Source: Neorhizobium tomejilense (GTDB taxonomy: Bacteria; Pseudomonadota; Alphaproteobacteria; Rhizobiales; Rhizobiaceae). From it: a stretch of DNA of 42,070 nucleotides. Each line of letters starts with the position of its first letter. Within the stretch, counting starts at the first letter, position 1. Below are positions 15,834-24,140 of the stretch, one piece after another. The translations under genes and the position numbers were made by a program. The stretch is from positions 1-42,070 of the forward strand of contig PVBG01000036.1 in assembly GCA_002968845.1 (NCBI GenBank). Reading direction: 5' to 3'. The notes below the pieces were generated by a model that did not search any database, was not told the DNA's origin, and saw only the letters and a list, made by a program, of their open reading frames with translations.

Positions 15834-17159
15834 TCAGAAATCCGCCACCTTGCCCCAGGCGGAGGTTTGAAAACGTTTCGGATGATAGGGTAGCGGATCG
15901 ACGATCTGGTTGGCGGCGGTGACGATGTCGGCGATCAGGTGGCCGGCGCCGGGTCCGATACCAAAACCGTGGCCGCTGAACCCCGCGGCCAGAATGAAGC
16001 CCGGAACACTCGCGACTTCGCCGATCGCCGGAACCCCGTCCGGGGTCGAGTCGATATAGCCGGCCCAGCTGGCAGTGATGCGGCGCCCGCCGAGCGCCGG
16101 CAGCAGTTCGACGGCGCGCTCATAGGTCAGCTTGATCGTGCTGGCGTCGACGGCCGGATCGAGGATGCGCATATGCTCCATCGGCGTCGGCCGGTCCAGC
16201 CGCCAGCGGGCCAGGCTTTCATGACCGCTGCGCAGACCTTCAAGACCGCCGGGTGACAGGCTGCGCCAGCGGCGCATGAACATCGGCAGGAACTGCGCCG
16301 CGAAACGCATGTTCTGGGCCGTCAGGTCGATGCGTCCGCGCCCGCTGATGGCGAGCGTGTGGCCGCCGTCACCCCGGCGAGTCACCGAGACGCGGGCTGT
16401 GTGGAGCGCATCCGGCAGGTTCCCGTCACCGGGACCGACGGAGAGAATGGAGGAGCGGGTCGAGGCCTGCGGGAAACGAATGCCGAGCTGGCGGCAGAAG
16501 GACGACGCCCAGGCGCCGCCGGCCAGAATTGCGACCTTGGTCCGGATCGTGCCGTGTTCGGTTACGACGCCCGAGAGCCTGCCGCCTTCCATCTCAATGC
16601 CGCGCGCCGCGCAGTTCTGGAGCACCGCCCCGCCCAGCTTTACGATCGCGCGGGCGACTGCCGGGGCGGCATTGGCGGGGTCGGCGGTCCCGTCCGTCGG
16701 CGAGTACACGCCGCCTTTCCAGCTGCGTCGCGTCGCCTTGCCGCGCTCGCTTGCCTCGGCACTGTCGAGCATGTGGGTGGTGACGCCCACCGTGCGGGCG
16801 AAATCCCGCCAGCGGGCCCAGCCTGCCAGCTCTTCCTCGTTGTCGCTGAGATAGAGGAGACCGCAGCGCCGGAAGCCGGTATCCTCGCCGGTCTCGGCGG
16901 CAAAGCGTTCCCACAGGTCGAGGCTTTTGGTCGCCATCGGAAGTTCGCGCGCATCGCGGTTCTGCTGCCGGCACCAGCCCCAATTGCGGCTCGACTGCTC
17001 GGCGCCGACACGCCCCTTTTCGATGAGCACCACTTTCAGGCCGCGTCCGGCGAGATAATAAGCCGTGAAGACGCCGACGATACCGGCACCGATGACGACC
17101 GCGTCGGCGGAATGCGGCAGTCGGGCGTCGGTTTCGACAAGCGTGAGCGGTGCTGGCAT
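15834..17159 (-). CDS. FAD-dependent oxidoreductase (DAO family)
   Basis: A 441-residue flavoprotein. The FAD motif DAVVIGAGIVGVFTAYYLAGRG begins near residue 18 and continues KVVLIEKGRVGAEQSSRNWGWCRQQNRD, a pattern common in DadA/ordL-type amine oxidases. The C-terminal half contains SWAGYIDSTPDGVPAIGE and GFSGHGFGIGPGAGHLIADI. The ATG at 17159 follows AGGAGAT; a longer in-frame extension upstream has no ribosome site. It is divergent from the Lrp/AsnC gene and upstream of the LysR gene on the same strand. It could serve either neighbouring pathway; the substrate is probably an amino acid or N-alkyl amino acid. Confidence 0.85.
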   Translation of the reverse strand: MPAPLTLVETDARLPHSADAVVIGAGIVGVFTAYYLAGRGLKVVLIEKGRVGAEQSSRNWGWCRQQNRDARELPMATKSLDLWERFAAETGEDTGFRRCGLLYLSDNEEELAGWARWRDFARTVGVTTHMLDSAEASERGKATRRSWKGGVYSPTDGTADPANAAPAVARAIVKLGGAVLQNCAARGIEMEGGRLSGVVTEHGTIRTKVAILAGGAWASSFCRQLGIRFPQASTRSSILSVGPGDGNLPDALHTARVSVTRRGDGGHTLAISGRGRIDLTAQNMRFAAQFLPMFMRRWRSLSPGGLEGLRSGHESLARWRLDRPTPMEHMRILDPAVDASTIKLTYERAVELLPALGGRRITASWAGYIDSTPDGVPAIGEVASVPGFILAAGFSGHGFGIGPGAGHLIADIVTAANQIVDPLPYHPKRFQTSAWGKVADF

Positions 17160-17355
17160 GACAATCGATCTCCTGGCGCAAACGGGTCGGTGCGCCAGCA
17201 TAATGGTGCAGCCCGCGTCGAGGTTACTGCACACGCCGCTTGAACCGCACAAGATTCCGCTCATGGCCGATGATGCAACTTATTGTGCTGGCTGTTCGTG
17301 CGCAGAATGGAATAGACAAGACAAGCCAATGCGTTAAAGTCGATCTCGGAAATCT

Positions 17356-17372
17356 GCGGCATAAAATGCCGC
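17356..17372. promoter_or_regulatory. perfect palindrome upstream of the Lrp/AsnC gene
   Basis: GCGGCATAAAATGCCGC has seven-base arms around AAA, a form and length usual for Lrp/AsnC-family operators. It ends 22 bases before the regulator's start codon, where binding would repress the gene. Autoregulation is inferred from family habit. A related sequence lies at 26474-26490. Confidence 0.55.
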
Positions 17373-17394
17373 TGCCCTTGGGAGGTGTCCTCAC

Positions 17395-17871
17395 GTGAAG
17401 CTCGATCGTATCGACATCAAGATCCTCTACGAGTTGCAGAAGAACGGTCGCATCACAAATGTCGAGCTAGCCGAGCTGGTCAATCTTTCACCCAGTCCCT
17501 GCCTGATGCGCGTCAAGAAACTTCAGCAGGAAGGTTATATCGAAGGTTATTCGGCCCAGATCAACATCGGCAAGCTTGGCCAGACCCTGACGGTCTTCAC
17601 CGAGGTCACGCTCAAAAACCATCGGCAGATCGACTTCGCGCGTTTTCTCGCGGCCGTGGAAAAAGTCGACCAGGTGATAGAATGCCACCTGGTGTCGGGC
17701 GGGTACGACTATATGCTCAAGTTCGTCACCGCCGGTATCGGCGAATATCAGACGATCATGGAACGGCTGACCGATATGGATATCGGCATCGACAAATATT
17801 TCAGCTTCGTTGTCCTGAAGTCACCGATCGTCAAAGCCCATATGCCGCTCATCAGCCTGTTCCGGGTATAG
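17395..17871 (+). CDS. Lrp/AsnC-family transcriptional regulator
   Basis: The protein has 158 residues, the standard size. The N-terminal helix-turn-helix is LDRIDIKILYELQKNGRITNVELAELVNLSPSPCLMRVKKLQQEGYI; the C-terminal RAM/effector domain includes VIECHLVSGGYDYMLKFVT. The first codon is GTG at 17395, with GGAGG 9 bases upstream. It is divergent from an FAD oxidoreductase and convergent with the dipeptide/opine-type transporter. Amino-acid-responsive control of either or both is likely from family and context. Confidence 0.92.
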   Translation: MKLDRIDIKILYELQKNGRITNVELAELVNLSPSPCLMRVKKLQQEGYIEGYSAQINIGKLGQTLTVFTEVTLKNHRQIDFARFLAAVEKVDQVIECHLVSGGYDYMLKFVTAGIGEYQTIMERLTDMDIGIDKYFSFVVLKSPIVKAHMPLISLFRV

Positions 17872-17905
17872 CCGCGTACGGTCCAAGCCGAATTGTCTAC
17901 GGACG

Positions 17906-17927
17906 TGAGACGGCAATTGCCGCCTCA
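17906..17927. terminator. palindrome between convergent Lrp and transporter genes
   Basis: A near-perfect 22-base palindrome with core CGGCAATTGCCG (17911-17922) flanked by TGAG and CTCA, with a single mismatched pair. It covers the stop codon region of the double-ATPase gene and follows the Lrp gene by 34 bases. It could act as a bidirectional terminator hairpin, but there is no U-tract on either strand, so a protein-binding site is the alternative. Confidence 0.45.
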
Positions 17928-19583
17928 GCCGTGCACATAGGTTTTGACGAGTTCCGGATCACGCTCCAGGCGATCGAGCCAGCTCGGATCGAGCTTCGGC
18001 ACGGACGAGAACAGCAGTTTCGAATAGGGGTGCTGCGGGACCTTCGAGATCGCAGGCGTGATTTCCTCGACCTTGCGGCCGTTATACATCACGACGATCT
18101 CGTCGCAGATCGCTTCGACAACCGACAGATCGTGGCTGATGAAGATGTAAGAGAGGGAAAGCTCCCGCTGCATTTCCTTCAGGAGATCGATGACCGCCGC
18201 CGCAACGACGGTGTCGAGGGCAGAGGTGATCTCGTCGCAGACGATCAGTTTCGGCTCGGCGGCGAGCGCCCGGGCAAAATTGACGCGCTGTTTCTGACCG
18301 CCTGAAAGCTCGGCGGGGGTTCGGCTGCGAAGCGTTTTCGGCAGGCGGACCATGTCGAGAAGCTCGTCGATCCGGGCATCCCGGACCTTGCCTTTCATGC
18401 CGTGGTAGAATTTCAGCGGCCGCCCGAGAATTTCCTCGATCGTTTTCGCCGGATTGAGCGAGGTGTCCGCATGCTGGAAGACGATCTGCAACTCGCGCAA
18501 CTGCTCCCGGCTTCTCTGCCGGGCGGAGCGGGCAAGTTCGTGCCCGTCGAGGATCAGTTGACCGGCTGATGCGGGCAGGATACCGGCAATCGAGCGAGCA
18601 AGCGTGGACTTGCCGCAGCCGGATTCGCCGATGATGCCGAGATTGCGGCCTCGTTCGAGGGAAAGGCTTGCCTCCTGCACGGCCTTGACGAGCGGCAGAC
18701 CGTCGGCTTGGACCGGGCCGTATCCGGCAATCAGGCCATTGACCTTCAGGAGCGGCGCGTGTTCCGGCGCTGCAACAACGACGCTTTCGCCGCGAGACTT
18801 CGGTTCAAAGGCCGACAGCAGCTCGCGCGTATAGGGATGCTTGGCATCGGACAGGATATCGGCAGTGCTGCCGACTTCCTGCACATCGCCGCCACGCAGC
18901 ACGACGATGCGATCGGCAATCTGTGCGACGACCGCCAGATCGTGGGACACATAGACGCCGGCAATGCCGCTTTTCTTCATCACCGCCTTGAAGGCCCGCA
19001 ACACCTCGATCTGGGTGGTCACGTCGAGCGCGGTGGTCGGCTCGTCGAAGATGACGAGCTTCGGATCGGCGATAAGGGCCATCGCGGCGGCAAGCCGCTG
19101 CAACTGGCCACCGGAAACCTGGTGCGGATAACGGTTGCCGATCTCCTCGGGATTGGGCAGCGAAAGCGCCCTGAACAGGGAAATCGCCTTCTCCCTAGCC
19201 TGTGCCAGCGGCATCAGCCGATGAATGCGCGTCACTTCGACGACCTGATCGATGATGCGCTTCGACGGGTTGAACGCGGCTGCGGCGGACTGCGGCACAT
19301 AGGAGACCTCGAGGCCGCGCACACGTGCGCGCTGACGCTCGCTCAGCGTCACCATGTCCTTACCGGCCACTGTGACGCTGCCGCTCGAGATCCGACAGCC
19401 GGGACGGGCATAGCCCATGATCGTCAGCGCGATCGTCGTCTTTCCCGATCCGCTTTCTCCGATCAGGGCGACGATTTCGCCCGGCGCGACATCGAGATCG
19501 ATGCCCTTGATAATCTCGATGCGGCGGCCCGCATCGGTCGTTGCCTCTACCCTCAGATCGCGAATTTCAACGAGATTTTCCAT
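17925..19583 (-). CDS. dipeptide/opine-type ABC transporter, fused double ATP-binding protein (DppD-DppF-like)
   Basis: A single 552-residue chain with two complete ATPase domains. The first has GESGSGKTT near residue 41, VSGGQLQRLAAA and LVIFDEPTTALD. The second has GESGCGKST near residue 315, LSGGQKQRVNFA and LIVCDEITSALD. It supplies both nucleotide-binding sites for a PepT-class importer (dipeptides, oligopeptides, opines, nickel). It directly follows the DppC-like gene, whose stop touches this start. It is the last gene of a four-gene transporter operon. Confidence 0.92.
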   Translation of the reverse strand: MENLVEIRDLRVEATTDAGRRIEIIKGIDLDVAPGEIVALIGESGSGKTTIALTIMGYARPGCRISSGSVTVAGKDMVTLSERQRARVRGLEVSYVPQSAAAAFNPSKRIIDQVVEVTRIHRLMPLAQAREKAISLFRALSLPNPEEIGNRYPHQVSGGQLQRLAAAMALIADPKLVIFDEPTTALDVTTQIEVLRAFKAVMKKSGIAGVYVSHDLAVVAQIADRIVVLRGGDVQEVGSTADILSDAKHPYTRELLSAFEPKSRGESVVVAAPEHAPLLKVNGLIAGYGPVQADGLPLVKAVQEASLSLERGRNLGIIGESGCGKSTLARSIAGILPASAGQLILDGHELARSARQRSREQLRELQIVFQHADTSLNPAKTIEEILGRPLKFYHGMKGKVRDARIDELLDMVRLPKTLRSRTPAELSGGQKQRVNFARALAAEPKLIVCDEITSALDTVVAAAVIDLLKEMQRELSLSYIFISHDLSVVEAICDEIVVMYNGRKVEEITPAISKVPQHPYSKLLFSSVPKLDPSWLDRLERDPELVKTYVHG

Positions 19584-20426
19584 TCACGTGCTCCGATCGC
19601 GTATCTTCTTGGGCAAATTGTCGATCAGCAGGTTGACGCTGATGGTGAGGCTCGCAATTGCCAGCGAGGGGACGATGACGGCGGGCGCCCCGAATGGCAG
19701 GCCGCCGATATTCTCGTGAACCAGTGCTCCCCAATCCGCATAGGGCGGCTGGACGCCGAGACCGAGGAAGGAAAGCCCGGAGAGAAGGAGGACGACGAAC
19801 ACGAAGCGGATGCCGAAATCGGCAAGCAGCGGCCCGGTGATGTTCGGCAGGATTTCCGAAAAGACGACATAAGGGATGCCCTCGCCACGGGTCCGGGCAA
19901 CCGTGATGTAATCCATCGTATTGACGTTTACGGCAAGCGACCGGGCAAACCGATAGGCGCCGGGTGTGTAGATCACGGCCAGCATGAGGATCAGAACGGG
20001 GAGCGACGACCCGACTGCGGCAGCAACGACCAGACCCGAAAGCTTGCTCGGAATTGAGTTGAGGGCATCGAGCAGGCGGCTCAGCAGCGTATCGAACCAG
20101 CCACCGATAACGGCGGCTGCCATGCCGAGCGCCGCACCGCTGAAACACGCGAGGCAGACGGCGGCAAGCGAGATGCCGACCGTATAGCGGGCGCCCATGA
20201 TGATGCGCGATAACATGTCCCGGCCCAGGTAGTCGGAGCCGAGAAGCAGTTTGCTGCTGATTGGGCCGAAATAGTCTTCGTCGATGATCTCGCCAACGGG
20301 ATAGGGGGTGATGTGGGGCGCGAGAAGGGCGATCACCGCCCAGAAGAGAATGATCGCAAAGCCGATCATTCCAACCCAGCTGAAACGATAGCTCACTCTG
20401 CGGGGCAGCGTCGTGGAAGTCGTCAT
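19584..20426 (-). CDS. dipeptide/opine-type ABC transporter permease (DppC-like)
   Basis: Inner-membrane permease, 280 residues, with the N-terminal hydrophobic segment and the motif LLGSDYLGRDMLSRIIMGARYTVGI characteristic of DppC/OppC. The EAA loop is near ARTRGEGIPYVVFSEILPNITGPLL. The C-terminal GLGVQPPYADWG is also typical. ATG at 20426 is 2 bases after the stop of the DppB-like gene. It works with the other three products of this operon. Confidence 0.92.
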   Translation of the reverse strand: MTTSTTLPRRVSYRFSWVGMIGFAIILFWAVIALLAPHITPYPVGEIIDEDYFGPISSKLLLGSDYLGRDMLSRIIMGARYTVGISLAAVCLACFSGAALGMAAAVIGGWFDTLLSRLLDALNSIPSKLSGLVVAAAVGSSLPVLILMLAVIYTPGAYRFARSLAVNVNTMDYITVARTRGEGIPYVVFSEILPNITGPLLADFGIRFVFVVLLLSGLSFLGLGVQPPYADWGALVHENIGGLPFGAPAVIVPSLAIASLTISVNLLIDNLPKKIRDRST

Positions 20427-20428
20427 GG

Positions 20429-21379
20429 TCAGCGCACCCTCGGATTGGCCAGGATTGCAACAATGTCGGCGAACGTGATGAGTGCGAGGTAGCCGACGCA
20501 GAAAATGATGGCGCAGGATTGAATGAGCGGGAGATCCCGGGTGGAAACGCCGTCGACCATCAGCTTTGCGACGCCCGGGTAGTTGAAGATCGTCTCGACG
20601 ATGATGACGCCGCCGACCAGGTAGGAGAGCGCGAGCGCAATCGCATTGGCGATCGGGCCGACCGCGTTCGGCAGTGCGTGCAGCAGGACGGCGCGCCGGC
20701 GTGACGCGCCCTTGAGGATCGCGGCCTCCACATAGGGCGTGTTGATCGTATCGATGACGGCGGCGCGGGTCATGCGGATCATCTGGGCCGAGACGACGAA
20801 GGTGAGCGTGACGACCGGCATGGCGTAGATCCTCAGCACCTGCCAGAAGGACGTGACGTCGCTGGCGAAAGAAAGCGCCGGCAGCCATTTGAGATAGACG
20901 GAGAACAGGAGCACGGCCGAGGTCGCGATCATGAACTCGGGTACCGAGATGATGCCGATCGTCAGGATTGTCACGATACGGTCGTAGACCGAGCCGCGAA
21001 ACATGGCGGCGGTGATGCCAAGCGTCAGCGACAGGGGAACCGCAAAAAGCGTGACGATGCCGGCAAGGCGCATCGTGTTGACGAACCGCGCCCCGATCAG
21101 CTCTGCCACCGGCACGTTGTTGACATAGGATATCCCCAGGTCTCCCTGCAACAGGCCGATGAGCCATCGCCCGAAGCGGAGGAGGGCAGGTTCGTCGAGA
21201 TGCATCGCGGCCCTGAGACCGGCAACGGCTTCCGGCGTCGCGGCCTGACCGAGCAGGATCGTGGCGGTATCGCCCGGCAGCATTGCCGTTGCGAAAAAGA
21301 CCGCAAAGGACACGATCAGCAGCGTCAGCGCCGAACTGCCGAGCCGGTTCGTGATGAGTCCAAGGACATAGGTGCGCAA
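20429..21379 (-). CDS. dipeptide/opine-type ABC transporter permease (DppB-like)
   Basis: Inner-membrane permease, 316 residues. After MRTYVLGLITNRLGSSALTL, the motif MLPGDTATILLG and the LDEPALLRFGRWL-GDLGISY region fit DppB/OppB. The EAA loop is AAILKGASRRRAVLLHALPNAVGP. I infer a TTG start at 21379, because AAGGA stands 7 bases upstream and the protein then begins like other DppB sequences. The in-frame GTG at 21460 and ATG at 21421 lack a good ribosome site. Confidence 0.88.
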   Translation of the reverse strand: MRTYVLGLITNRLGSSALTLLIVSFAVFFATAMLPGDTATILLGQAATPEAVAGLRAAMHLDEPALLRFGRWLIGLLQGDLGISYVNNVPVAELIGARFVNTMRLAGIVTLFAVPLSLTLGITAAMFRGSVYDRIVTILTIGIISVPEFMIATSAVLLFSVYLKWLPALSFASDVTSFWQVLRIYAMPVVTLTFVVSAQMIRMTRAAVIDTINTPYVEAAILKGASRRRAVLLHALPNAVGPIANAIALALSYLVGGVIIVETIFNYPGVAKLMVDGVSTRDLPLIQSCAIIFCVGYLALITFADIVAILANPRVR

Positions 21380-21460
21380 TGGGGTTTCCTTGCCTGAAAA
21401 GTTCGAGATAGCCGGCACCATCCGTGGACGGACCAGGACAGCGCTATCAGGCGCAACCAC

Positions 21461-21488
21461 GGCGGCAGAAGACAGCGCTCCTGCCGCC
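21461..21488 (-). terminator. stem-loop between binding-protein and permease genes
   Basis: Arms GGCGGCAG (21461-21468) and CTGCCGCC (21481-21488) pair perfectly around a 12-base loop. It lies 11 bases after the binding-protein stop and upstream of the DppB-like gene. As in the HAAT operon, it probably stabilises the abundant binding-protein message or attenuates readthrough; no U-tract is seen. Confidence 0.55.
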
Positions 21489-21499
21489 AGGGATCAGCC

Positions 21500-23110
21500 T
21501 CAGGCGTCGAGCCAGACGTATTCGGCAAAGGCGTAACCCATCATGCCGCCGAGCGGGTTGGCTTCAAGCCCCTTCAATTTCGACGAGATCGCATCCACGT
21601 TCGAAATGTAGACCGGGATGACCGTACCGGCTTCCTCGGAAATCATCACCTGCATCTGGCCGTAGATTTCCTTGCGCTTGGCCTCGTCGAGAAGACCGCG
21701 CGCCTCGACGAGCATATTATCGAATTTCTCCGACTTGTACTGGCTTTCATTCCACGGTGCGTTGGAGGCGTAGAGAAGCGAAAACAGGATGTCCGGCGTC
21801 GGCCGCGGGTTGATATTGCCGAAGTGAACCGGTGCCTTCAGCCAGTAATTCGACCAGTAGCCGTCGGAAGGAACGCGCTGAACGTCGAACTTCATGCCGA
21901 TCTCCGAGCCCGACTGCTGGACGATCGTCGCCATTTCAACCGCCGAGGTCGCCGCTTCCGACGTGATCATCGGGATGGACTGGCCGAGCAGGCCGGCCTT
22001 CTGGAAATGGAACTTCGCCTTGTCCGGATCGTAGGCTTTCGGTTTGAGGTCGGCATTATGATAGACGCTGGCCGGCGAGACCGGCTGGTCGTTTGCGATC
22101 TCGGCAAGGCCGCGCAAAACGGATTTCTGAATCTGCTGCCGGTTGATCAGATACTTCATGCCGGCGGCGAAATCGGCCTTGTTGCCGGGGGCGAGATCGA
22201 GACGGATGTTGAGGTCGGTATAGTTGCCCGACGTGGTCTGCGACAGCACGAAGCCGGGCTGGCTTTCCACCAGCTTCATCGTGCGCGGCTTGATCGATGC
22301 CGCGAGGTGGATATCTCCCGAAAGCAGGGCGTTGACGCGTGCGTTGTCGTCGCTGATGGCGAAGAACTCGAACGAATCCACGTTGGGACCGCCAGCCTTG
22401 AAGTAGTTGGGGTTCTTGGTGAAGATCGATTTGACGCCCGGCTGGAAGGTCTCCATCTTGAACGCGCCGGTACCGATGCCCTTCGAAAAGTCGGTCGTCC
22501 CGTCCTGCACGATCATGAAATGGTGCTGCGACAGGATGGTCGGCAAGTCGGCATTCGGGCTGGCCAGGGTAATCTCGACCGTCAGCGAGTCGAGATCCTT
22601 GACGTCGGTGATCTGTTTGGCGATCGCGTTGACCTTGGAGCCGACGGCAGGATCGAGATGCCGCTTCAGCGAAAAGACCACGTCTTTCGACGACAGCGAC
22701 TTGCCGTCGTGGAAGGTGACGCCGGAGCGAAGCTTGACGGTCCAGACCTTGGCGTCTCCGCTCTTGATGCTTTCGGCGAGTTCCATCTGAACGGTGCCGC
22801 CCTTGTCAAGGAAGGTCAGGCGGTTGTAGATTGCGCAACAGCGGACGTAGTCGGTCGACAGCGACGCCTTGGCCGGGTCGAGTGTATCGGCGGTCGACGA
22901 CGACCAGCCGGCCGCCTTCAAATGCCCGCCCGACTTCGGGGTGGCAGCCACCGCGCTGGAAGCGCGGCCGAGGATCAGGCCACCTGCGGAAAGCGCAACG
23001 CCACCTGCCAGCATCATCGTCAGCAGTTCGCGGCGGCTTGCGCCCCGGCGGATGGCGTTCTCGATCATGGCGTCGTCGGACGTCGTCCAGTTCGTGATCT
23101 TGTCGTTCAT
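21500..23110 (-). CDS. dipeptide/opine-type ABC transporter substrate-binding protein (SBP_bac_5, Tat signal)
   Basis: Periplasmic binding protein, 536 residues, in the DppA/OppA size range. The N-terminus is long, with a twin-arginine motif SRRELLTMMLAGG near residue 25, a hydrophobic stretch and a likely cleavage after AVAA, so Tat export is expected. The mature part begins SGGHLKAAGWSSSTADTLDPAKAS, usual for the family; VKLRSGVTFHDGKSLSSKDVVFSL is also typical. ATG at 23110 follows AAGGGGA. It is the first gene of the transporter operon. The ligand is unknown; the downstream amine genes suggest an amino-acid derivative. Confidence 0.92.
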   Translation of the reverse strand: MNDKITNWTTSDDAMIENAIRRGASRRELLTMMLAGGVALSAGGLILGRASSAVAATPKSGGHLKAAGWSSSTADTLDPAKASLSTDYVRCCAIYNRLTFLDKGGTVQMELAESIKSGDAKVWTVKLRSGVTFHDGKSLSSKDVVFSLKRHLDPAVGSKVNAIAKQITDVKDLDSLTVEITLASPNADLPTILSQHHFMIVQDGTTDFSKGIGTGAFKMETFQPGVKSIFTKNPNYFKAGGPNVDSFEFFAISDDNARVNALLSGDIHLAASIKPRTMKLVESQPGFVLSQTTSGNYTDLNIRLDLAPGNKADFAAGMKYLINRQQIQKSVLRGLAEIANDQPVSPASVYHNADLKPKAYDPDKAKFHFQKAGLLGQSIPMITSEAATSAVEMATIVQQSGSEIGMKFDVQRVPSDGYWSNYWLKAPVHFGNINPRPTPDILFSLLYASNAPWNESQYKSEKFDNMLVEARGLLDEAKRKEIYGQMQVMISEEAGTVIPVYISNVDAISSKLKGLEANPLGGMMGYAFAEYVWLDA

Positions 23111-23188
23111 GTCATTCCCCTTTTCGCTGGTTGGCGGGCAACCCATCTTCCGTGGTTTTGGCCCGATGCTTGAAAATCGTGAATTCTG

Positions 23189-23911
23189 TCAGTTGTCGTG
23201 CGCGGTCCTCACAGCCTCGGCCAATCCGGCCATGGACGTGAAATGATAGTCGGGTTCGGTGAACCGCGACGGCTCGATCGTGCCGCCATAGCCAGGCTGC
23301 GCATGTCGACGCTGGATCCAGCAATTGGTCATGCCGAGATCGCGGGAAACGCCAATGTCGTGATACTGGCTCTGGGCGACATGCAGGACGTCGCTCTTGT
23401 CGCCCCCATCCTTTGCAACGAAGTCGAACACCTTGTGGAAGAAGGCCGGATCGGGCTTTTCCGTACCGGTGTCGTCGGCGGTGAAGGCGGCATAAAATGG
23501 ATTGCCGAGCGCCATCGCGAAATAGTCGAAAGCCCAGCGGCGCGCATTGGTCATGGCGATCAGGCGATAACGCCGGCCAAGCTCTGCCATCGCCGCGGCA
23601 CTGTCGGGGAAAGCCTTCCAGATCTTGGCGGAATCGCGCAGGCGAATGCCATAGGCCTCCTCGGCCGGCAGCCCGAGCTTCGGCGCAATCGCAAGATAGA
23701 CGCGCACCAGGTCGTCGGGGAAAAGATCGGCGTCTCCGGAATACCGTGCGGCGCGATACAGGGAAAGCGCCTCTTCGCTGTCGATGGCGACATCGGCTTC
23801 GGCGGCGATGCCCTGCAGGCAGGACGTCAGACCGCCCTCGAAATCGATGAGCGTGCCGACCACGTCGAAGGTCATGTACTTGAATTCCGGAAGAGCTTTC
23901 GTCAATTCCAT
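23189..23911 (-). CDS. HAD-superfamily hydrolase (haloacid dehalogenase type II-like)
   Basis: The protein has 240 residues. Motif I is MTFDVVGTLIDFEGG: the nucleophile Asp is present, but the second Asp of phosphatase-type DxDGT is Val, as in haloacid dehalogenase-like members. Motif II is LIAMTNARRWAF, and the Lys motif is GTEKPDPAFFHKVF. I chose the ATG at 23911 (GGGGAT just before) over a longer frame whose extra 40 residues show no family match. It is 78 bases upstream of the transporter operon on the same strand, so co-transcription is possible. It is a distant paralogue of 26694-27362. Confidence 0.82.
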   Translation of the reverse strand: MELTKALPEFKYMTFDVVGTLIDFEGGLTSCLQGIAAEADVAIDSEEALSLYRAARYSGDADLFPDDLVRVYLAIAPKLGLPAEEAYGIRLRDSAKIWKAFPDSAAAMAELGRRYRLIAMTNARRWAFDYFAMALGNPFYAAFTADDTGTEKPDPAFFHKVFDFVAKDGGDKSDVLHVAQSQYHDIGVSRDLGMTNCWIQRRHAQPGYGGTIEPSRFTEPDYHFTSMAGLAEAVRTAHDN

Positions 23912-23987
23912 ATCCCCAGTTGATGCTGCTGGCGGAGCGCCGTCTGCGAAAGAATATGCTGTTCCCAACCTGGACCTTTTTCTAGCA

Positions 23988-24002
23988 AAAATCCCGGATT
24001 TT
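23988..24002. promoter_or_regulatory. perfect 15-base palindrome upstream of the HAD gene
   Basis: AAAATCCCGGATTTT has seven-base arms around a central C. It lies 77 bases upstream of the HAD start in the 229-base region after the aminotransferase gene. It is short and AT-flanked, so an operator is more likely than a terminator for either neighbour; the binder is unknown. Confidence 0.4.
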
Positions 24003-24100
24003 AGGGGCGTCAAGGCCCTCGTTAGCGACAATAGTGACAGTTCGGGGGAACGGTTTTCGCCGAATCGGTAGGGCCGCTCGGCACAAAATTTCGAAAACGG

Positions 24101-24127
24101 GCTGCCGACGATATTTCCGCCGGCAGC
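24101..24127 (-). terminator. terminator-like hairpin after the aminotransferase gene
   Basis: Arms GCTGCCG (24101-24107) and CGGCAGC (24121-24127) pair perfectly with a 13-base loop. It begins 14 bases after the aminotransferase stop. On the minus strand the stem is followed by CCGTTTTCG, a short T-run, so intrinsic termination of the GNAT-aminotransferase operon is plausible. Confidence 0.55.
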
Positions 24128-24140
24128 ACCGAGGCTCAGG

